The position numbers were made by a program, and so were the translations under genes. Shown in pieces: positions 18,809 to 29,329 of a stretch of DNA of 64,000 bases (its first letter is position 1; every line of letters begins with the position of its first letter). This stretch comes from Aliiglaciecola lipolytica (GTDB taxonomy: Bacteria > Pseudomonadota > Gammaproteobacteria > Enterobacterales > Alteromonadaceae), in NCBI RefSeq assembly GCF_018860635.1, contig NZ_JAHKPT010000017.1:153226-217225 (forward strand), given 5' to 3'. The notes under the pieces were generated by a model. It was not told the DNA's origin. It saw only the letters and a program-made list of their open reading frames with translations, and did not search any database.

Positions 18809-20371
18809 TTAATCCTCCCGGGTAACGCGCAGTACTTCTTCTAAGGATGTATACCCAAGAAGTACTTTGTTACAGCCGTCTTCGCGAATACTCGGTGTAT
18901 TTTTCCTAACATGTTTTTCTATGGCTTGCTCACCATGACCATTATGAATTATTTCACGGGTTGGTTCGTCAACTACCAGTAATTCGTGGATCCCGGTCCG
19001 ACCGCGATAACCTGTTTGATTACAAGCGGCACAGCCTTTGGGACTATAAATATTTTGGCTATTGGAAGCATGCTCTAAGCCTAAAATTTGACACTCGGCT
19101 TCGCTTGGAAGGTGAGGCGTTTTACAATCAGGGCAAAGGGTTCTTACTAGTCTTTGCGACAAAACAGCCAGTAAACTGGAAGATAACAAAAAGGGTTCAA
19201 TTCCCATATCTTCAAGTCGAGTTATGGCTCCTGCGGCGGTATTGGTGTGTAACGTAGATAATACTAAGTGACCGGTTAAACTGGCCTGCACACCAATTTG
19301 TGCTGTTTCGAGATCGCGAATTTCACCAATCATGACCACGTCTGGATCTTGCCGTAATATTGCTCTCAAGCCTCGCGCAAACGTCATGTCTACACGGGGA
19401 TTAACTTGGGTTTGGCCGATGCCTTGTAAATCAAATTCGATGGGATCTTCAACGGTTAAAATATTCCGGTCTTTCGAATTTATTTCTGAAAGGCCAGCGT
19501 ATAGGGTTGTACTTTTACCTGAGCCAGTAGGACCTGTAACCAAAATAATCCCGTGAGGTTTGCGAATTAAAACGGAAAAAATTTCACGGTTTTTTGCGGT
19601 CATACCTAAATCAGTTAAATTTAAGCGGGCGTTATTTTTATCTAATAAACGCAGAACCACACGTTCACCATGACTCGAAGGCATGGTTGAAACCCTAACA
19701 TCCACAGCGCGTCCGGCTATTCTTAAGGTAATGCGGCCATCTTGAGGAACGCGCTTTTCGGCAATATCTAACTTCGCCATGACTTTAATACGGGACACTA
19801 GCATGGAAGATAATTTACGGTTTGGCCGTAATATTTCCCGTAACACTCCGTCTACACGAAATCGCACTATTAATTGATTTTCGAAGGTTTCAATATGAAT
19901 GTCAGAAGCACCTTCTTTAATTGCTTCACTTAACATTGCATTGATTAACTTGATGATAGGCGCATCATCTTCATTTTCTAATAAATCTTCGGTATCAGGC
20001 AGTTCTTCAGCTAACGCGAATAAGTCACTTTCATTGCCGATATCTTCCATCAGCTGTTTAGCCGCTGACGAGTCGCGCTGAAACGCCTTGGTAAGCAGGT
20101 TTTCAAATTGCTCGTCGGCAATTTCTTTTAATTGAAAGTCAGCCTGCAGAAATCGACGTACCTCAATGAAAATTGAAAAATCTGTGCTTGCTGTGTGATA
20201 CAAAATAGCGGGTTCTTCACCGGTATCCAACAACACTTTATGACGCTTCGCAAAACTAAATGCTAACTGCTTGTGTTGAACCACATCTTCATCAGCCATT
20301 TCCGTAGAATTAACTTCAGCGTCTAACAGATTTGGATTGAGTTCAGCATTTTCAGCTGTTTCAATACTCAT
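18809..20371 (-). CDS. gspE: Type II secretion ATPase GspE
   Basis: 520 residues. Walker [15 protein letters not shown], Asp box IHIE ([20 protein letters not shown]), Walker B in [12 protein letters not shown], and His box [11 protein letters not shown]. The zinc tetracysteine is intact (CPDC and CAAC). It powers pseudopilus assembly from the cytoplasmic face. The N-terminus is acidic before the GspL-binding domain. The start shares a base with the gspD stop (TAATG). Confidence 0.96.
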   Translation of the reverse strand: MSIETAENAELNPNLLDAEVNSTEMADEDVVQHKQLAFSFAKRHKVLLDTGEEPAILYHTASTDFSIFIEVRRFLQADFQLKEIADEQFENLLTKAFQRDSSAAKQLMEDIGNESDLFALAEELPDTEDLLENEDDAPIIKLINAMLSEAIKEGASDIHIETFENQLIVRFRVDGVLREILRPNRKLSSMLVSRIKVMAKLDIAEKRVPQDGRITLRIAGRAVDVRVSTMPSSHGERVVLRLLDKNNARLNLTDLGMTAKNREIFSVLIRKPHGIILVTGPTGSGKSTTLYAGLSEINSKDRNILTVEDPIEFDLQGIGQTQVNPRVDMTFARGLRAILRQDPDVVMIGEIRDLETAQIGVQASLTGHLVLSTLHTNTAAGAITRLEDMGIEPFLLSSSLLAVLSQRLVRTLCPDCKTPHLPSEAECQILGLEHASNSQNIYSPKGCAACNQTGYRGRTGIHELLVVDEPTREIIHNGHGEQAIEKHVRKNTPSIREDGCNKVLLGYTSLEEVLRVTRED

Positions 20372-22434
20372 TAATTCTTGCTTTCCTGCTCTTTATTCAA
20401 CATGTATTCTTCGAAAGAAGGCGGTAAAGATAGTTCATCTTCCCACTCCGGTAATACAGGTGTATCAGTATTAGGCATCAAAGGGATACCTTCAGATTGA
20501 CGCTGTAGTTGCTGCGCTCGAATGTAGTTGTATTTTTTATGGCTAATAGAATTCATAGTCGCGCCATCTCGCACGATGGTCGGACGAATAAATACCATTA
20601 AGTTACGTTTGCGCTTGCTGGTAGTGGTGGATTTAAACAAGTTACCTAGGTAAGGAATATCACCTAATATAGGCACCTTGGAAACACTTTCCTGCACTTC
20701 TTCGTCGATTAAGCCACCCAGTACAATTGTACCGCCGTCATCCACAATTACTGTGGTTTTAATTTCCCGTTTGTTAATCGCAATATCAACAGATGTCGCA
20801 CCACTGACGCTAGAGACTTCTTGTTCAATTAATAGTTGAACCGCATCACCTTCGTTGATTTGAGGTGTCACTTTTAGTTTTATACCTACTTCTTGTCGTT
20901 CCACAGTTTGGAATGGGTTGGCATTGTTTGAACCCGTTGAAGAACCGGTAATAATAGGTACTTCTTGACCAACGATGAAGAACGCTTCTTCATTATCCAT
21001 GGTGGTTAAGTGTGGAGTAGAGAGAACGTTAGAATTGGTATCAGTGCTTACTGCTTGTAGTACTGCCCCCCAACCATCTTTCACTACACCAACTAAGAAT
21101 CCGTTAACGCCGCCTAGCAAGGATGCTAGTGAAGTGAAATCACCAGATGTGACAGAGTCATATGAATACGGGTCACCATCGTCATCGAACCCTGTGGTCG
21201 TGGTTGTTTGATCTTCTGCTTCATCGGCTGCAACTGCTAACGAGCCAATCCCCACAACACCATTTGTAAATTGCTGACCACCACCATCTTCACTGGCCCA
21301 CTGAACACCTACCGTTGTGCCGTCACCTTCAAATACTTCAACAATAATGGCTTCAACGGTTACTTGTGCTCGACGTATATCCAACTGACGAATGACTTCT
21401 TCTAGCGAACGCATCATGTCAGGCTCTGCGGTGATTACAAGTGCATTGGAATCTGAGTGAAAATCGATACTTACTTCACGGTTGTTAGATGTTCTACTTT
21501 TTGTATTGCTGCTTTGTCCGCCTTGTTCTTCGGCTTGAATGCTAGCACTTACTCCTTGCAGAACTTTAACTAGCTCTTCTGCTTTAGCGTAATTCACAAA
21601 AATAACCCGAGTATTACCGCTGGTTTCTAATTCTTTATCCATTTTGGTAATTAGGTTAATTAAGCGTTTGCGACCTTTGTTATCGCCAGACACTATTACA
21701 CTATTGGTTCGGTCGTCAGCTACCAGACGAGGCTCCGATTTACCGGTTGTTTGGGTTTTGGATGCATTTTTATTGATGTTTTCAATAATTCTCACCATCT
21801 CTGATGCAGATGCATATTTAAGTTCTACTATTTCAACTTCTTCATCACCAGCTTGATCCACACGCTCAATGATCTCTACCAAGCGATTTACCACAGCCGC
21901 TCGGCCGGTCAGCATCATGACGTTGGATGGGTCATGGCTCACTACGTTGCCACCACCTGCTTGATCGTTCAACTGGCGAAGAATCGGGGCAAGCTCTCGC
22001 ACTGGCACGTTGTATACCGGAACCACACGGGTGATCATTTCATCACCATCAAAAGGGGTACCTTGAATAACCGGAATATTAGATGTTTTTGCGTCTTTAG
22101 CTCGAACTACTTTCAATATGCCATTTGGCATTTCTACTACTGCAAAATCGTATACTTGTAATACGTTGAGGAAAAATTGGTAATATTGCTCTTCATTAAG
22201 CAAGTCATAACTACGTACGCTGATTTTGCCGCGTACGTCTGGGCTGACGATTATGGTTTTTTGCAGGTTCTTGCCTACAATATTTATGAATTCGGAAATC
22301 TCAGCATTTTTAAAATTGGGGGAATATTCTTTAGCGGATGTCATCGTCGACATCGTCAAAAGCATTGCACATGCTGCCAAACATAAGCCTCTAAATCTAC
22401 TACGGCTTGTTTGCGTCATAGGGGTAATCCTCAT
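20371..22434 (-). CDS. gspD: Type II secretion secretin GspD
   Basis: 687 residues. Signal peptide, then N0 (about 40-105), N1-N3 modules (about 130-345) and the secretin core (about 355-640, with [15 protein letters not shown] and [10 protein letters not shown]). It forms the outer-membrane channel. The first ATG overlaps gspC by four bases; a second ATG at 22419 also has GAGG upstream and gives a shorter signal peptide, so either may be used. No separate pilotin gene is present in this operon. The C-terminal tail ([12 protein letters not shown]) is hydrophilic. Confidence 0.95.
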   Translation of the reverse strand: MRITPMTQTSRSRFRGLCLAACAMLLTMSTMTSAKEYSPNFKNAEISEFINIVGKNLQKTIIVSPDVRGKISVRSYDLLNEEQYYQFFLNVLQVYDFAVVEMPNGILKVVRAKDAKTSNIPVIQGTPFDGDEMITRVVPVYNVPVRELAPILRQLNDQAGGGNVVSHDPSNVMMLTGRAAVVNRLVEIIERVDQAGDEEVEIVELKYASASEMVRIIENINKNASKTQTTGKSEPRLVADDRTNSVIVSGDNKGRKRLINLITKMDKELETSGNTRVIFVNYAKAEELVKVLQGVSASIQAEEQGGQSSNTKSRTSNNREVSIDFHSDSNALVITAEPDMMRSLEEVIRQLDIRRAQVTVEAIIVEVFEGDGTTVGVQWASEDGGGQQFTNGVVGIGSLAVAADEAEDQTTTTTGFDDDGDPYSYDSVTSGDFTSLASLLGGVNGFLVGVVKDGWGAVLQAVSTDTNSNVLSTPHLTTMDNEEAFFIVGQEVPIITGSSTGSNNANPFQTVERQEVGIKLKVTPQINEGDAVQLLIEQEVSSVSGATSVDIAINKREIKTTVIVDDGGTIVLGGLIDEEVQESVSKVPILGDIPYLGNLFKSTTTSKRKRNLMVFIRPTIVRDGATMNSISHKKYNYIRAQQLQRQSEGIPLMPNTDTPVLPEWEDELSLPPSFEEYMLNKEQESKN

Positions 22435-23372
22435 AAATCTTCTCCCCCTTCAGGGAAATCCAAATACAAAGTGAGAAGTTCCTCACTTCGACTAATTGTT
22501 AGTTGTAACGAATCCGATTGATTTAATGCTGCTAAGGCTTCTATAGCTTGTTCAGGATCAGTCAAATCTAAGCCGTTAATTTCGGTAATGACATCGCCGA
22601 CTAAAAATCCAGCACCTTTAAATAAACTTGGATTTTTACCAGGGGCTATTTTATAGCCGGCAATTAAACCATCTTGGCCTTGAACCGGAGAGACCATAAT
22701 GTAATCGGTAAATCCGGCAGGGTTGCGCCGTATCTCTCTGGTCGTTTCCACCATTTCAGGGGTCAATTCGGTATATTGTTCTTTGTCATCTATTCTATTA
22801 TCAGCGGTCGTATCAACAGCTGGTTGGTATGCTTGGCTTTCTTTTGAGTATTCTAACCCGTCTAGCATTAAGGTTTCGCGACGAGGACCATTTTTTATGA
22901 TTACCCTATCTGCGAACACTTCAACTAAGCTTGCATTGGTACCATCAATTTCATCATCGATGCCATAGGTATTCTGTGAACCGCGATTCTCAATTATCGC
23001 CGCACCAACACCGGGCTCATCAGTCTCGACCACACCTGTTAAGGTTAAGTTCAAGCGGGTTTCAGGTGCTTCCGTTACTTCTTGTTTAACCGTGGTGACT
23101 TCTTTTGCGGTTAAATCGCCAAATAGGTTTAAACTTTTCAACTGTGACAAACTCACTCGTGAGCCAGAGTTGCTTGAAGTATTGCCAGTTTGGTTAGTTT
23201 GAAAACTTTGATTTGAAGTGTTTTGTGGCTCTGGAATTAGCCGCCAAGTCATCTCAGCTAAAAAAGCCAAAAGATACAGAACCAACAAAATAACAACCAA
23301 CAGATTAATCTGTGATTGATATTTGCTAATTTGCAGCCATATTTGACTTAAGTTTGTACTACTAAGGCTCAT
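22431..23372 (-). CDS. gspC: Type II secretion protein C (GspC)
   Basis: 313 residues. One N-terminal membrane segment (about 22-43), a homology-region domain (about 75-185, contacting GspD) and a C-terminal PDZ domain (about 220-305, GAGFLVGDVITEINGLDL). It links the inner-membrane platform to the secretin. It is the first gene of the 12-gene operon. The promoter should lie in the 144-base gap to hslR, which leaves in the opposite direction. Confidence 0.93.
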   Translation of the reverse strand: MSLSSTNLSQIWLQISKYQSQINLLVVILLVLYLLAFLAEMTWRLIPEPQNTSNQSFQTNQTGNTSSNSGSRVSLSQLKSLNLFGDLTAKEVTTVKQEVTEAPETRLNLTLTGVVETDEPGVGAAIIENRGSQNTYGIDDEIDGTNASLVEVFADRVIIKNGPRRETLMLDGLEYSKESQAYQPAVDTTADNRIDDKEQYTELTPEMVETTREIRRNPAGFTDYIMVSPVQGQDGLIAGYKIAPGKNPSLFKGAGFLVGDVITEINGLDLTDPEQAIEALAALNQSDSLQLTISRSEELLTLYLDFPEGGEDL

Positions 23373-23516
23373 CTTTTACCACTTTTTGGTCGATTATCGT
23401 CGCTAAACGGGGACAATGATAACCAGTAGATTAAAGGGCCACAACTATTAAAGATTAACATTACCATATAATTACAATTCTAAGGTTTTTAAGCTTAAGC
23501 CCAATAGGTTCTATAT

Positions 23517-23921
23517 ATGAAGAATAAGACAGACAACAAAAACACTGAAATAGTTCGCTTAGATAAGTGGCTTTGGGCTGCTCGATTTTTTAAAACCCGA
23601 TCTTTAGCTCGAGACATGGTGCAATCTGGCAAGGTGCAATATAATGGACAAAGAGCAAAAGCCAGTCGAAGTGTCGAATTGGGTGCGACAATTGTGCTCC
23701 CTGCCGGATTCGATAGCAAGGAAGTAATTGTTGAAGGGTTAAGTGATAAACGAGTAAGTGCACCACAAGCTCAATTACTCTACGCGGAAACAGAAAAAAG
23801 CATCGCGCAACGTGAAAAAAATGCAGAGGCGCGCAAGTTAAGCGCATTCCATAGTCCGAGACCAGAGACACGACCGGATAAAAAGCAGCGTCGCAAAATA
23901 ATTCAATTTAAACAGCAGTAA
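23517..23921 (+). CDS. hslR: Heat-shock protein 15 (ribosome-associated)
   Basis: 134 residues. S4 RNA-binding domain (about 12-75, RLDKWLWAARFFKTRSLARD) and a basic C-terminal tail. Hsp15 binds 50S subunits carrying nascent chains after heat shock and helps to recycle them. It is followed at 9 bases by hslO, the normal pair. It diverges from gspC. Confidence 0.94.
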   Translation: MKNKTDNKNTEIVRLDKWLWAARFFKTRSLARDMVQSGKVQYNGQRAKASRSVELGATIVLPAGFDSKEVIVEGLSDKRVSAPQAQLLYAETEKSIAQREKNAEARKLSAFHSPRPETRPDKKQRRKIIQFKQQ

Positions 23922-23930
23922 GAGAATCTT

Positions 23931-24827
23931 ATGTCCCATTTTGATCAGTTACATCGTTATGTCTTTAACAACGCCAACGTACGCGGTGAACTTGTGCAAC
24001 TAGAAAATAGTTATCAAGAAATTCTAAATTCACAGCAATATCCCCCTGTCCTTCAACAATTACTGGGTGAATTAATGGCTGCTGCATCTTTGCTGACTGC
24101 AACGTTAAAGTTCAAAGGTGATATTGCTTTGCAATTGCAAAGTGAAGGTTTGGTTAAGTACGCAGTAATAAATGGTACTCATGATCAAAAATTGCGTGGT
24201 GTGGCACGGTGGGACTCAGAAGCGGCTGAACTTCCAACATCGTTAACCGAACTCATGCCTAAGGGAGTGTTAGTTATTACCATTACTCCTGAAGTGGGAG
24301 AGCGATATCAAGGCATGGTGGCGATCGACAAGCCGACTTTATCAGAGTGTCTTGAAGGGTATTTCAGCCAATCTGAACAACTGCCTACCAAAGTCATTTT
24401 AAAAACCTCTCACAAAGGTGAAATAAATAGAGCTGGTGGTTTATTTTTGCAAGTTTTGCCCACCAGTAGCGAAATGACAGATGCGTCTGAACACACTGAC
24501 TTCATTCACTTAACTACGATTAGCCAGACTATTACTGCTGAGGAATTGTTAGGGCTGCCAGCCACTGAAGTATTGCACCGACTTTATCATCAAGAAGAAG
24601 TCCAACTTTACCCACCTCAAGACATTAAGTTCTCTTGTACCTGCAGTAAAGAACGCAGTGCTGCGGCGATCGCAAATGTTGATAAACAAGAGTTACTTAA
24701 TATTGTGGCCGAAGATGGTGCCGTAAGGTTGAATTGCCAATACTGCCACAAGGAATACAGTTTCGATGCGATAGATATCGAAGCAATTCATAACGAAGGC
24801 CATGCTCAGCCTACGCAGACACAATAG
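23931..24827 (+). CDS. hslO: Redox-regulated chaperone Hsp33
   Basis: 298 residues, the usual length. The C-terminal zinc-binding redox switch is intact: CTC (in [11 protein letters not shown]) and CQYC. Oxidation releases zinc and activates the holdase. The N-terminal domain has [20 protein letters not shown]. Cotranscribed with hslR. Confidence 0.95.
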   Translation: MSHFDQLHRYVFNNANVRGELVQLENSYQEILNSQQYPPVLQQLLGELMAAASLLTATLKFKGDIALQLQSEGLVKYAVINGTHDQKLRGVARWDSEAAELPTSLTELMPKGVLVITITPEVGERYQGMVAIDKPTLSECLEGYFSQSEQLPTKVILKTSHKGEINRAGGLFLQVLPTSSEMTDASEHTDFIHLTTISQTITAEELLGLPATEVLHRLYHQEEVQLYPPQDIKFSCTCSKERSAAAIANVDKQELLNIVAEDGAVRLNCQYCHKEYSFDAIDIEAIHNEGHAQPTQTQ

Positions 24828-24848
24828 TTCGCTACTGCTATATTTGAA

Positions 24849-24871
24849 TGCTGTTGGTTAAACCAACAGCA
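24849..24871. terminator. Hairpin embracing the stop codon of the NhaC-family gene
   Basis: A perfect 9-bp stem, TGCTGTTGG with CCAACAGCA, has a five-base loop containing the stop of the minus-strand gene. It lies between convergent hslO and the permease. Tails are only weakly T-rich, so it may protect mRNA ends or be a weak terminator. Confidence 0.6.
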
Positions 24872-26573
24872 ATGCAGATAAAGTCCAAAGCATAGCTGCG
24901 CATGTTGCGGCTATGCTAGCAGGTATTATTTGTGACTTAACATGGTCCATCAAGTCACAACCTGTGGTCATCGCACTTAAAATGGTTGTATCCGAAATGG
25001 GAGAGCATTGATCACCGTATACGCTGCCATTCAAAACCGTCGCAAAACAAATCGCCATGAAAATTTCTGGGTGAGCAACTTCTTGATTGATGCCAATTGC
25101 CCAAGCTAACGGCATGGCTAAAGGGAATGCAATTGCGTATGTACCCCAACTTGTTCCGGTTGAAAATGCAATGATCATGGTTAGAATCTGGAGAATGACA
25201 GGTAACATCCAAAATGCTATTTGATGGTCTAGTAAATCTATCAAAAATAAACCACCACCAATTTCCTTATTGATACCGCCAATTGTGATCGCCAATACCA
25301 ACAGCACAGAAGCAACGACCACTGATTTTAGACCATTACCAATGCCGCCAAGCAATTCGTCTAAGGTCATCCCTCGTGATAAGGCCATTACACAAGACAA
25401 GCAAAGTGCTGTAGCGAATGCCCAATTTACTTTCGGCGAACCTAGCGTAATAAAGGTTCCTACTGCGATAGCAATTAAGGTGACCAAAGGCACTGCAAAT
25501 TCATAAACACTCGGCGAATAATGGTTAGGCACTTCCGATTTTTGTAATTCATCAGTATGTATCGGGTTTGCATCTTTTGCGTCTAAGCGGCCAGTATTGA
25601 GCGCCCGTAAACGGGCTGTACGGATTCGACTACCGCAATGCCATGTGACGTTAAAGCACAACAAGAGCGTACCCAATACCGCGAGAATTCCATAAAAGCT
25701 AAAAGGGATACTGGTGAAGAAAAAACGGATTCGATCAGACTCGGTTGCCAGAAAAGCCACGCCAGGCACAAATATCAATGATTGCACATAGACTGGCCAA
25801 GCATTGAAGGCTAAGACTGACGCGATGGGCGATGCCGTTGAATCTACAATGTAACTCATTTCTTCGTGGCTGACTTTTGCTTCATCTGCAAAGGGCTTAA
25901 CCGTTGTCCCCACCAATACTGTGCTTATTGTTCCTCCTTGAAAAAAGAATACGCCTAATATCCATGTAATCAGCTTCGCTGAGCGCGGCCCCTTAACAAA
26001 ATGACGGGTCATCGCCTGAGCGAATGCTTGTGCTGCTCCAGTGCGAGTCCAGACTCCCATCAAGCCGCCAAGCAGCCAAAGGTACAATAAAACAATGGTT
26101 GCAGCGCTGTCTGAGGCGATGCTTGGAAGCAGCACTTTATCGGTAATATCATACCGACCTAACATGAGTGCGCCGATAATTGTGCCACCTAATAGGGCAG
26201 GAATCGGCTGTTTGGTAAGCAAACATAATGAAATAGCAATGACGGCCGGTAATAACGACCAAATACCAAAATGGAAAGCGGTCTTGAGTAACACCAGTTG
26301 TTGGTCAGGCATCCTTACCCATTGCTCAGATAACGCAGGTTTACCATACTGATCTAAAGCGCTTTGTCGCAATGGGGAGAGTTGATAATCAACGATGTTT
26401 TTGACTTCAAACTGGTGATTATTGATGGTGTAAACAAGTTCGCCTGATGCATTGTTATAAGTGGGGTAAGAATGCTGCTGTTCTACCCAGTTTGGTGTGA
26501 CAGAAGTATTAATATAAAACGCGGAGAACAAAGCCAGAACAAATAGGTAAAGCGCTAATTTATTATAATGCAT
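24858..26573 (-). CDS. NhaC-family membrane transporter
   Basis: 571 residues, about 11-12 membrane segments, with an extra N-terminal periplasmic loop of about 90 residues after the first segment. NhaC-type signatures are [39 protein letters not shown] and [20 protein letters not shown]. The family exchanges ions, and some members move amino acids or organic acids. It lies in the D-amino-acid locus, downstream of the M14 peptidase and separated from it by a terminator. Import of D-amino acids or N-acyl-amino acids is my inference from position; sodium/proton exchange is the family default. Confidence 0.82.
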   Translation of the reverse strand: MHYNKLALYLFVLALFSAFYINTSVTPNWVEQQHSYPTYNNASGELVYTINNHQFEVKNIVDYQLSPLRQSALDQYGKPALSEQWVRMPDQQLVLLKTAFHFGIWSLLPAVIAISLCLLTKQPIPALLGGTIIGALMLGRYDITDKVLLPSIASDSAATIVLLYLWLLGGLMGVWTRTGAAQAFAQAMTRHFVKGPRSAKLITWILGVFFFQGGTISTVLVGTTVKPFADEAKVSHEEMSYIVDSTASPIASVLAFNAWPVYVQSLIFVPGVAFLATESDRIRFFFTSIPFSFYGILAVLGTLLLCFNVTWHCGSRIRTARLRALNTGRLDAKDANPIHTDELQKSEVPNHYSPSVYEFAVPLVTLIAIAVGTFITLGSPKVNWAFATALCLSCVMALSRGMTLDELLGGIGNGLKSVVVASVLLVLAITIGGINKEIGGGLFLIDLLDHQIAFWMLPVILQILTMIIAFSTGTSWGTYAIAFPLAMPLAWAIGINQEVAHPEIFMAICFATVLNGSVYGDQCSPISDTTILSAMTTGCDLMDHVKSQIIPASIAATCAAMLWTLSALLLV

Positions 26574-26650
26574 GATGAATAAAACAACGGATACGTCTAG
26601 TTATCGATTAATTAAAGCCTAACACGGCAGGATAATATCAAGGCCTCACA

Positions 26651-26695
26651 AAAAGCCTCCTAATCATAACTACAGGTTATAACTTGGAGGCTTTT
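26651..26695. terminator. Strong bidirectional terminator after the M14 peptidase gene
   Basis: AAAAGCCTCC pairs with GGAGGCTTTT, with an inner partial stem (ATAAC/GTTAT). It is about 40 bases beyond the peptidase stop and upstream of the NhaC-family gene, so the latter probably has its own promoter or depends on read-through. Confidence 0.85.
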
Positions 26696-26736
26696 ATATT
26701 AGATTGCCTGATCTGTGATTTGCCTGTTTTTACCGA

Positions 26737-29322
26737 TTAAGGCGCCGTAAATAGGGTTGAGAAAAATAGACTGTTTAGAAACAGCTTCTCTGTGCCATAA
26801 AAGTATCCGCGGAAATTAGGATCATCAGTAAATAATATAACACTGCCTTTGCCTTTTCTTTCAGCTACCAAGCTGGTTTTGCCTGCTAATTGCTGTTGGT
26901 TTTCAGCAGAAGCGTAGCCACTTAATAGTGAATTCTGGGCAATTTTTATTACACTGGCGTAGGGATTTTTAGGCGGTTCAAATGCTAAAAGACCGCTACG
27001 TTGGCTGGCAATCTCGCGGCGGGTATATCCGTAACCTAGTGGGTGACTAATATCTAAATCACCGGCCACAACCGCACCACCAATAATATCTTGTGCCTTA
27101 ACCATTGCCTTATTTGAATAATCAATTCGCGATTGTGAGGCTAATTTTCCTTTGCCAATGTCAGCCACTTTAATATCCAGTAATTTTGTTCCTGCCCAGC
27201 GCGCACCATCACCGATACCAACCAGAGATCCGCCCTTCCTTACCCAAGTTGAAATCTTCTCTTGTAGCGAATTACTGATATCTGAATATTTTCCATCCGT
27301 CATGACTAGGTGGGTATAGGCTGACAAATCCGCACTAGAAAGTTTACTTTTATCTAGTAAAACAACAGGCATATGCATACGTTTATCTAACAGGTGCCAC
27401 ACCTCACCAGCCTGATAGGGAGACATTCCAGGCCCAATAACCAGTGCGACTTTTGGTAAAGTGACAGCGTCAATACTATTGCTGCCCAAATCCATACCTA
27501 TGCTGGTGGTATGGGAGCTGTTTAATGCGTAGGCTTTTACCCCATCATGAATTGCTGCCTGCTGGATTATGTTATATAAATTTTCGCCGTTTACGTTTGC
27601 ATTAGCACCTATCTGCTTGAGCACCGGCACTATGACACTGCCCCGTCCAAATGCTTGGATACCTTTATCAGTTTGTGCCTTAAAAGGTTCAGTGGCAATA
27701 CGCGGTAGATATCCCTGCTGCAGTAGCGTATTTAGTACTTTCGGCGCGTTGTAGTGGCTCCAATCAAAAACATAGGCGACATTTGCCCTGCTTGGTGGTT
27801 GCTGTGTTGGGAACTCGACTGTTATAGCTGAACCAGCTTTATATCTAGTGCGAGTTAGAGGCTCGAAGTCAATCCCAAAAGCAAGGGGCAATGTCCATCC
27901 AGACACATCATAAAAGGTATTATTTTCAAAGGTGGTTATCTTGGAAAACAGACCTTTAAGCATGCGATAATTGGCCTGCTTTGACTCCACGATAAAGGCT
28001 TCGTTTTTACGAAATGTTTTACCGTTCACAGCAAAATCTTTTGTCAGTGGTTTGATCTGGATTTTGTTGCGAGTTAATAGTTGATTGAAATGGAACAACC
28101 TTACTGGATCTTCAGGGGCGCTGTAGATGTATGCTTTTATGTCATCTTGTGCGGCCATTTTAGCCGAGTTGCTGGCAAAATCCTGTTGAAATGAAAGCAG
28201 TGCTTGGCGCTTTTCAGCGGCATTTTCCAGAAGCGCTAAGGCCACATGGTAATAAGTTCGAATATTATCCTCAAATGACAACACACCTCGGGGCGTGTCG
28301 AGCAAACCTGCCGAGCTAGCCTGTTCAAACAATATTCCCAAGCTGCCAAACAAATGAGGATATGTCGCGCCTTTGCCTAAATAAAAATTGTCGTAAGACT
28401 CTTGATTAAAATATAGCTGAGCTTCGCTGTCCAAGAAGTCTCGCGGTCCTTGCACTACATCGCTGAGTAATTGCATGGCCCGATCATTAATCAGAGGATG
28501 CACTCTATCCGGTGCGCCAGGATGAAAATAAAACGACTTATATGAGCGCATTTCATGGAAGTCTGCGACTATGTTTGGTCGCCATTGATGAAACTTACTG
28601 ACCCAACCCACAGGTTCAGGTTGTTGCTGTAACATCCATTGTCTATTCAGATCAAACCAGTAATGATTAGTTCTACCTGAGGGCCAAGGAGAACCATGTA
28701 AAGCGTGATTAGGATCGGTAATCGTGACATTCGATGAATATTGCCAATTCCACGTCGCTTCACGGTTGTTGCCATCTGGATTAAAACTGGCAGTGAGCAG
28801 AATGACACTGTTTTTAAGTAAGTTATCGATCTCTTCCCCTTGGGCCGCAGCTAAATGATAAGCAATCGGCAAGGCTGAATCGGTTGAGCTCACTTCGCCA
28901 CCGTGTACACCAAAATTAATCCAACTAATTACTGGCATATCTGCGCTGACTGTACTTTTACCTCTAGGGGTTTGTATGGCCATGTGGTTCGCTTGAATTT
29001 GCGCTAAATTGGCCATGTTTTGCGGGGAGGTTATGGTTAAAGTAACTATTGGTCGATTTTCATTACTGTAGGCAATTACTTCATATTTGACTCGCTCAGA
29101 TTGCGCCGCTAGCTGACGAAAATAAGCTGTCAGCATATTGTTCTGGACCATCTTTTGACCTAACCCATGACCTAAAAAGTCTTCAGGGGTAGTGACGCTA
29201 GGATCGAAAACCGTCGACGGCGAATAAAAGCTGTCAGCCTGAGGGGCAGCATTGGCCCTGGGACTAACGGAAGCGGTAAATAAAAGCGCAACACTCACGA
29301 GCGCTAGAAAATAGTTCTGCAT
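26737..29322 (-). CDS. Secreted M14-family zinc carboxypeptidase with C-terminal glutamine-amidotransferase-like domain
   Basis: 861 residues. A signal peptide ends near ANA (residue 25). The M14 domain (about 50-370) shows the zinc site H140-GG-E143 and His256 (DFHEM), NPDG at 181-184 and a likely catalytic Glu333 (LFEQAS). The C-terminal third resembles a class I glutamine-amidotransferase fold (KGGSLVGIGDGARW), often seen in these large M14 proteins. It hydrolyses peptide bonds near C-termini. Members of M14 include gamma-D-glutamyl peptidases that act on peptidoglycan stem peptides, which would fit this locus. It follows the deacylase gene by 7 bases. Confidence 0.85.
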   Translation of the reverse strand: MQNYFLALVSVALLFTASVSPRANAAPQADSFYSPSTVFDPSVTTPEDFLGHGLGQKMVQNNMLTAYFRQLAAQSERVKYEVIAYSNENRPIVTLTITSPQNMANLAQIQANHMAIQTPRGKSTVSADMPVISWINFGVHGGEVSSTDSALPIAYHLAAAQGEEIDNLLKNSVILLTASFNPDGNNREATWNWQYSSNVTITDPNHALHGSPWPSGRTNHYWFDLNRQWMLQQQPEPVGWVSKFHQWRPNIVADFHEMRSYKSFYFHPGAPDRVHPLINDRAMQLLSDVVQGPRDFLDSEAQLYFNQESYDNFYLGKGATYPHLFGSLGILFEQASSAGLLDTPRGVLSFEDNIRTYYHVALALLENAAEKRQALLSFQQDFASNSAKMAAQDDIKAYIYSAPEDPVRLFHFNQLLTRNKIQIKPLTKDFAVNGKTFRKNEAFIVESKQANYRMLKGLFSKITTFENNTFYDVSGWTLPLAFGIDFEPLTRTRYKAGSAITVEFPTQQPPSRANVAYVFDWSHYNAPKVLNTLLQQGYLPRIATEPFKAQTDKGIQAFGRGSVIVPVLKQIGANANVNGENLYNIIQQAAIHDGVKAYALNSSHTTSIGMDLGSNSIDAVTLPKVALVIGPGMSPYQAGEVWHLLDKRMHMPVVLLDKSKLSSADLSAYTHLVMTDGKYSDISNSLQEKISTWVRKGGSLVGIGDGARWAGTKLLDIKVADIGKGKLASQSRIDYSNKAMVKAQDIIGGAVVAGDLDISHPLGYGYTRREIASQRSGLLAFEPPKNPYASVIKIAQNSLLSGYASAENQQQLAGKTSLVAERKGKGSVILFTDDPNFRGYFYGTEKLFLNSLFFSTLFTAP

Positions 29323-29329
29323 GGTTATT

